Assembly (NCBI GenBank): GCA_963775395.1
Contig: CAVZIX010000010.1
Location: 1-41,325, forward strand
Source of the DNA: JAIBJN01 sp963775395
Lineage (GTDB): Bacteria; Actinomycetota; Thermoleophilia; Gaiellales; Gaiellaceae
DNA: 41,325 nucleotides
Direction of reading: 5' to 3'
Position numbers and translations under genes: made by a program. The notes below the pieces were generated by a model that had not been told where the DNA came from, did not search any database, and worked only from the letters and a program-made list of their open reading frames with translations. This document shows, piece by piece, positions 40,159 through 41,325 of this stretch (positions within the stretch are counted from its first letter, which is position 1; the number at the start of each line of letters is the position of its first letter).

Positions 40159-41322
40159 TTGACCTGGCCGACAGACGGCGCCAAGCTCGACCGCGTCCGC
40201 CGCCTCATGGCGGACCAGGACCTCGAGGCGCTGGTCGTCCGCGCGCCGGACAACGTCCTCTACCTCTCGAACTACTGGCCCATGAAGGGGTACGACGCGG
40301 TCGTGTTCCCGAGGGAAGGCGAGCTGACGCTCATCGCCCTCGAGCCCCAGCAGGCCGACGCCGAGCGCACCGCCTGGACGACGGACATCCGCCTCTTCAA
40401 GGGCTACGACGAGGCCGATCCGCGTCCACCGACCGCACGGGCCGTGGAACTGGCCCAGGAGGTCGTGCGCGCCGGCGGCTACGGGCGCGTCGGGCTCGAG
40501 CTCTCGCTCGGCACGCAGGCCTCCGACCGCATGGTCGGCGAGCCCACGACCTACACGCAGGCGTTCTTCGACGCCTTCGGGCAGGTGCACGACGGCACGC
40601 CGCTCCTCGTCGAGGCCCGCGGGATCAAGACCGAGCAGGAGATCGAGCGCATGCGCCTCGCGAACGAGCTCGCCGCCGAGGCGATGGAGCACGTCCGCCG
40701 CGAGCTCCGGCCGGGGATGAAGGAGAGCGAGGCGGGGGCGCTCTGGGAGGGTTTCGTGCATGGGCAGGGCACCGGCTACCGGGGCAAGGTCGAGCTGGCG
40801 CGCGGGTTCGCACTCGTCTGGTCGGGCCCGGGTATCCGCACCTTCACCGCGACCGGCGACCGGCCTGTGCAGGAGCGAGAGCCGACCCTGTTCGAGATCT
40901 GGGTCTGCGTCGACGGCTACTGGTGCGATCACACGAAGAACGTCTGCCCCGGCGAGCTGACGGCCGAGTACGACGAGCTCCTCGAGCAGCTGCTCGCCGT
41001 CTATCGCGCCGCGGTTGACTACGTGCAGCCCGGGGCGAGCCTCGCCGAGCTCGACGTCCTCATCCGCGACGGGCTCGCGGAGGCCGGCTATCCCGGCCAG
41101 CCGTCGCACCCGGTCGCCCACGGCGTCGGCGCCCGCGCGCACGAGCCGCCCTATGCGCACCAGGCCGGTGAAGGCATGATCCAGGAGGGCATGGTGCTGG
41201 CGATCGAACCGGGTGTGTACTGGGAGGGCGGCGGCGGCCTCCGCCTCGAGGACAACTTCCTCGTCACGGCCACCGGCGCCGAGCAGCTCTCGCCCTACCC
41301 CGACGACTTCCGCGCAACGTGA
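40159..41322 (+). CDS. M24-family metallopeptidase-like protein
   Basis: This 387-residue protein has the creatinase-type N-terminal domain (about 1-150) and the pita-bread C-terminal domain (about 155-385). Metal ligands by eye are Asp257 (CDHTK), His321 (PVAHGVGARAHEPP), Glu350 (AIEPG) and Glu364 (LRLED); the first Asp of the usual D...D pair aligns with Glu246. M24 proteins are Xaa-Pro aminopeptidases, prolidases or creatinase-like C-N hydrolases; given the neighbours, a creatinase-like or dipeptidase role on a small compound is possible. The TTG at 40159 is chosen because the conserved first helix (DRVRRLMADQDLEALVV) precedes the next ATG at 40207. It ends three bases before the window does, and the 118-base gap before it may contain its own promoter. 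Confidence 0.88.
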   Translation: MTWPTDGAKLDRVRRLMADQDLEALVVRAPDNVLYLSNYWPMKGYDAVVFPREGELTLIALEPQQADAERTAWTTDIRLFKGYDEADPRPPTARAVELAQEVVRAGGYGRVGLELSLGTQASDRMVGEPTTYTQAFFDAFGQVHDGTPLLVEARGIKTEQEIERMRLANELAAEAMEHVRRELRPGMKESEAGALWEGFVHGQGTGYRGKVELARGFALVWSGPGIRTFTATGDRPVQEREPTLFEIWVCVDGYWCDHTKNVCPGELTAEYDELLEQLLAVYRAAVDYVQPGASLAELDVLIRDGLAEAGYPGQPSHPVAHGVGARAHEPPYAHQAGEGMIQEGMVLAIEPGVYWEGGGGLRLEDNFLVTATGAEQLSPYPDDFRAT

Positions 41323-41325
41323 TCG

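Overview
The window is GC-rich, densely coded bacterial DNA. Start/stop overlaps of the GTGA/ATGA type are frequent, the tRNA genes do not encode CCA, and there are two F420-type oxidoreductase families (a deazaflavin-dependent nitroreductase-like protein and an LLM-class protein). Together these suggest a high-GC actinobacterium, perhaps Thermoleophilia (Gaiellales/Solirubrobacterales-like). That placement is inferred from style and gene content, not from a marker gene.

Layout. (1) 1-3.3 kb: a membrane-anchored protein, then an HxlR-type regulator divergent from a covalent-FAD oxidase, with two tandem operator-like repeats between them. (2) 3.34-14.29 kb: a probable genomic island. A 47-bp copy of the 3' end of tRNA-Asp lies at 3340-3386, and the intact tRNA-Asp at 14216-14289 ends with the same 47 bp in the same orientation. 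Inside are a quinone-oxidoreductase-like dehydrogenase, a membrane protein plus membrane-anchored alpha/beta hydrolase, a metal-type module (winged-helix regulator, CzcO-like flavoprotein, multicopper oxidase with two inserted heavy-metal-binding domains), small membrane proteins, an SRPBCC protein and a three-gene run ending in an F420-type enzyme. No integrase is visible. (3) 14.3-20.4 kb: a sulfite-oxidase-family molybdoenzyme, tRNA-Val, tRNA-Glu and tRNA-Lys, an orphan MASE1-PAS histidine kinase, and a two-gene bacterial PH-domain operon whose second gene is frameshifted.

(4) 20.4-32.5 kb: amino-acid metabolism. A minus-strand operon encodes an aldo/keto reductase, an ornithine-cyclodeaminase-family protein, a serine/threonine-dehydratase-like protein (probable CTG start) and TrpB2. 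It is divergent, over only 24 bp, from a short tryptophan-2,3-dioxygenase-like heme protein. A second minus-strand operon runs bicupin, then LIV-type ABC transporter (SBP, two permeases, two ATPases), then kynureninase-like PLP enzyme. (5) 32.7-41.3 kb: a plus-strand catabolic operon with the FAD, 2Fe-2S and molybdenum subunits of a xanthine-dehydrogenase-family hydroxylase, CoxG, an LLM F420-type oxidoreductase, an M20-family protein with an altered metal site, a fumarylacetoacetate-hydrolase-family protein and an M24 metallopeptidase-like protein.

Regions 4 and 5 read as one uptake-and-degradation locus. The ABC transporter imports an amino-acid-like or N-heterocyclic compound; the heme, PLP, cupin, molybdenum, F420, amidohydrolase-like and FAH-fold proteins could process it. 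The substrate cannot be read from sequence. Two genes clearly (and one possibly) need a one-base frame correction, so sequencing or assembly indels should be considered.
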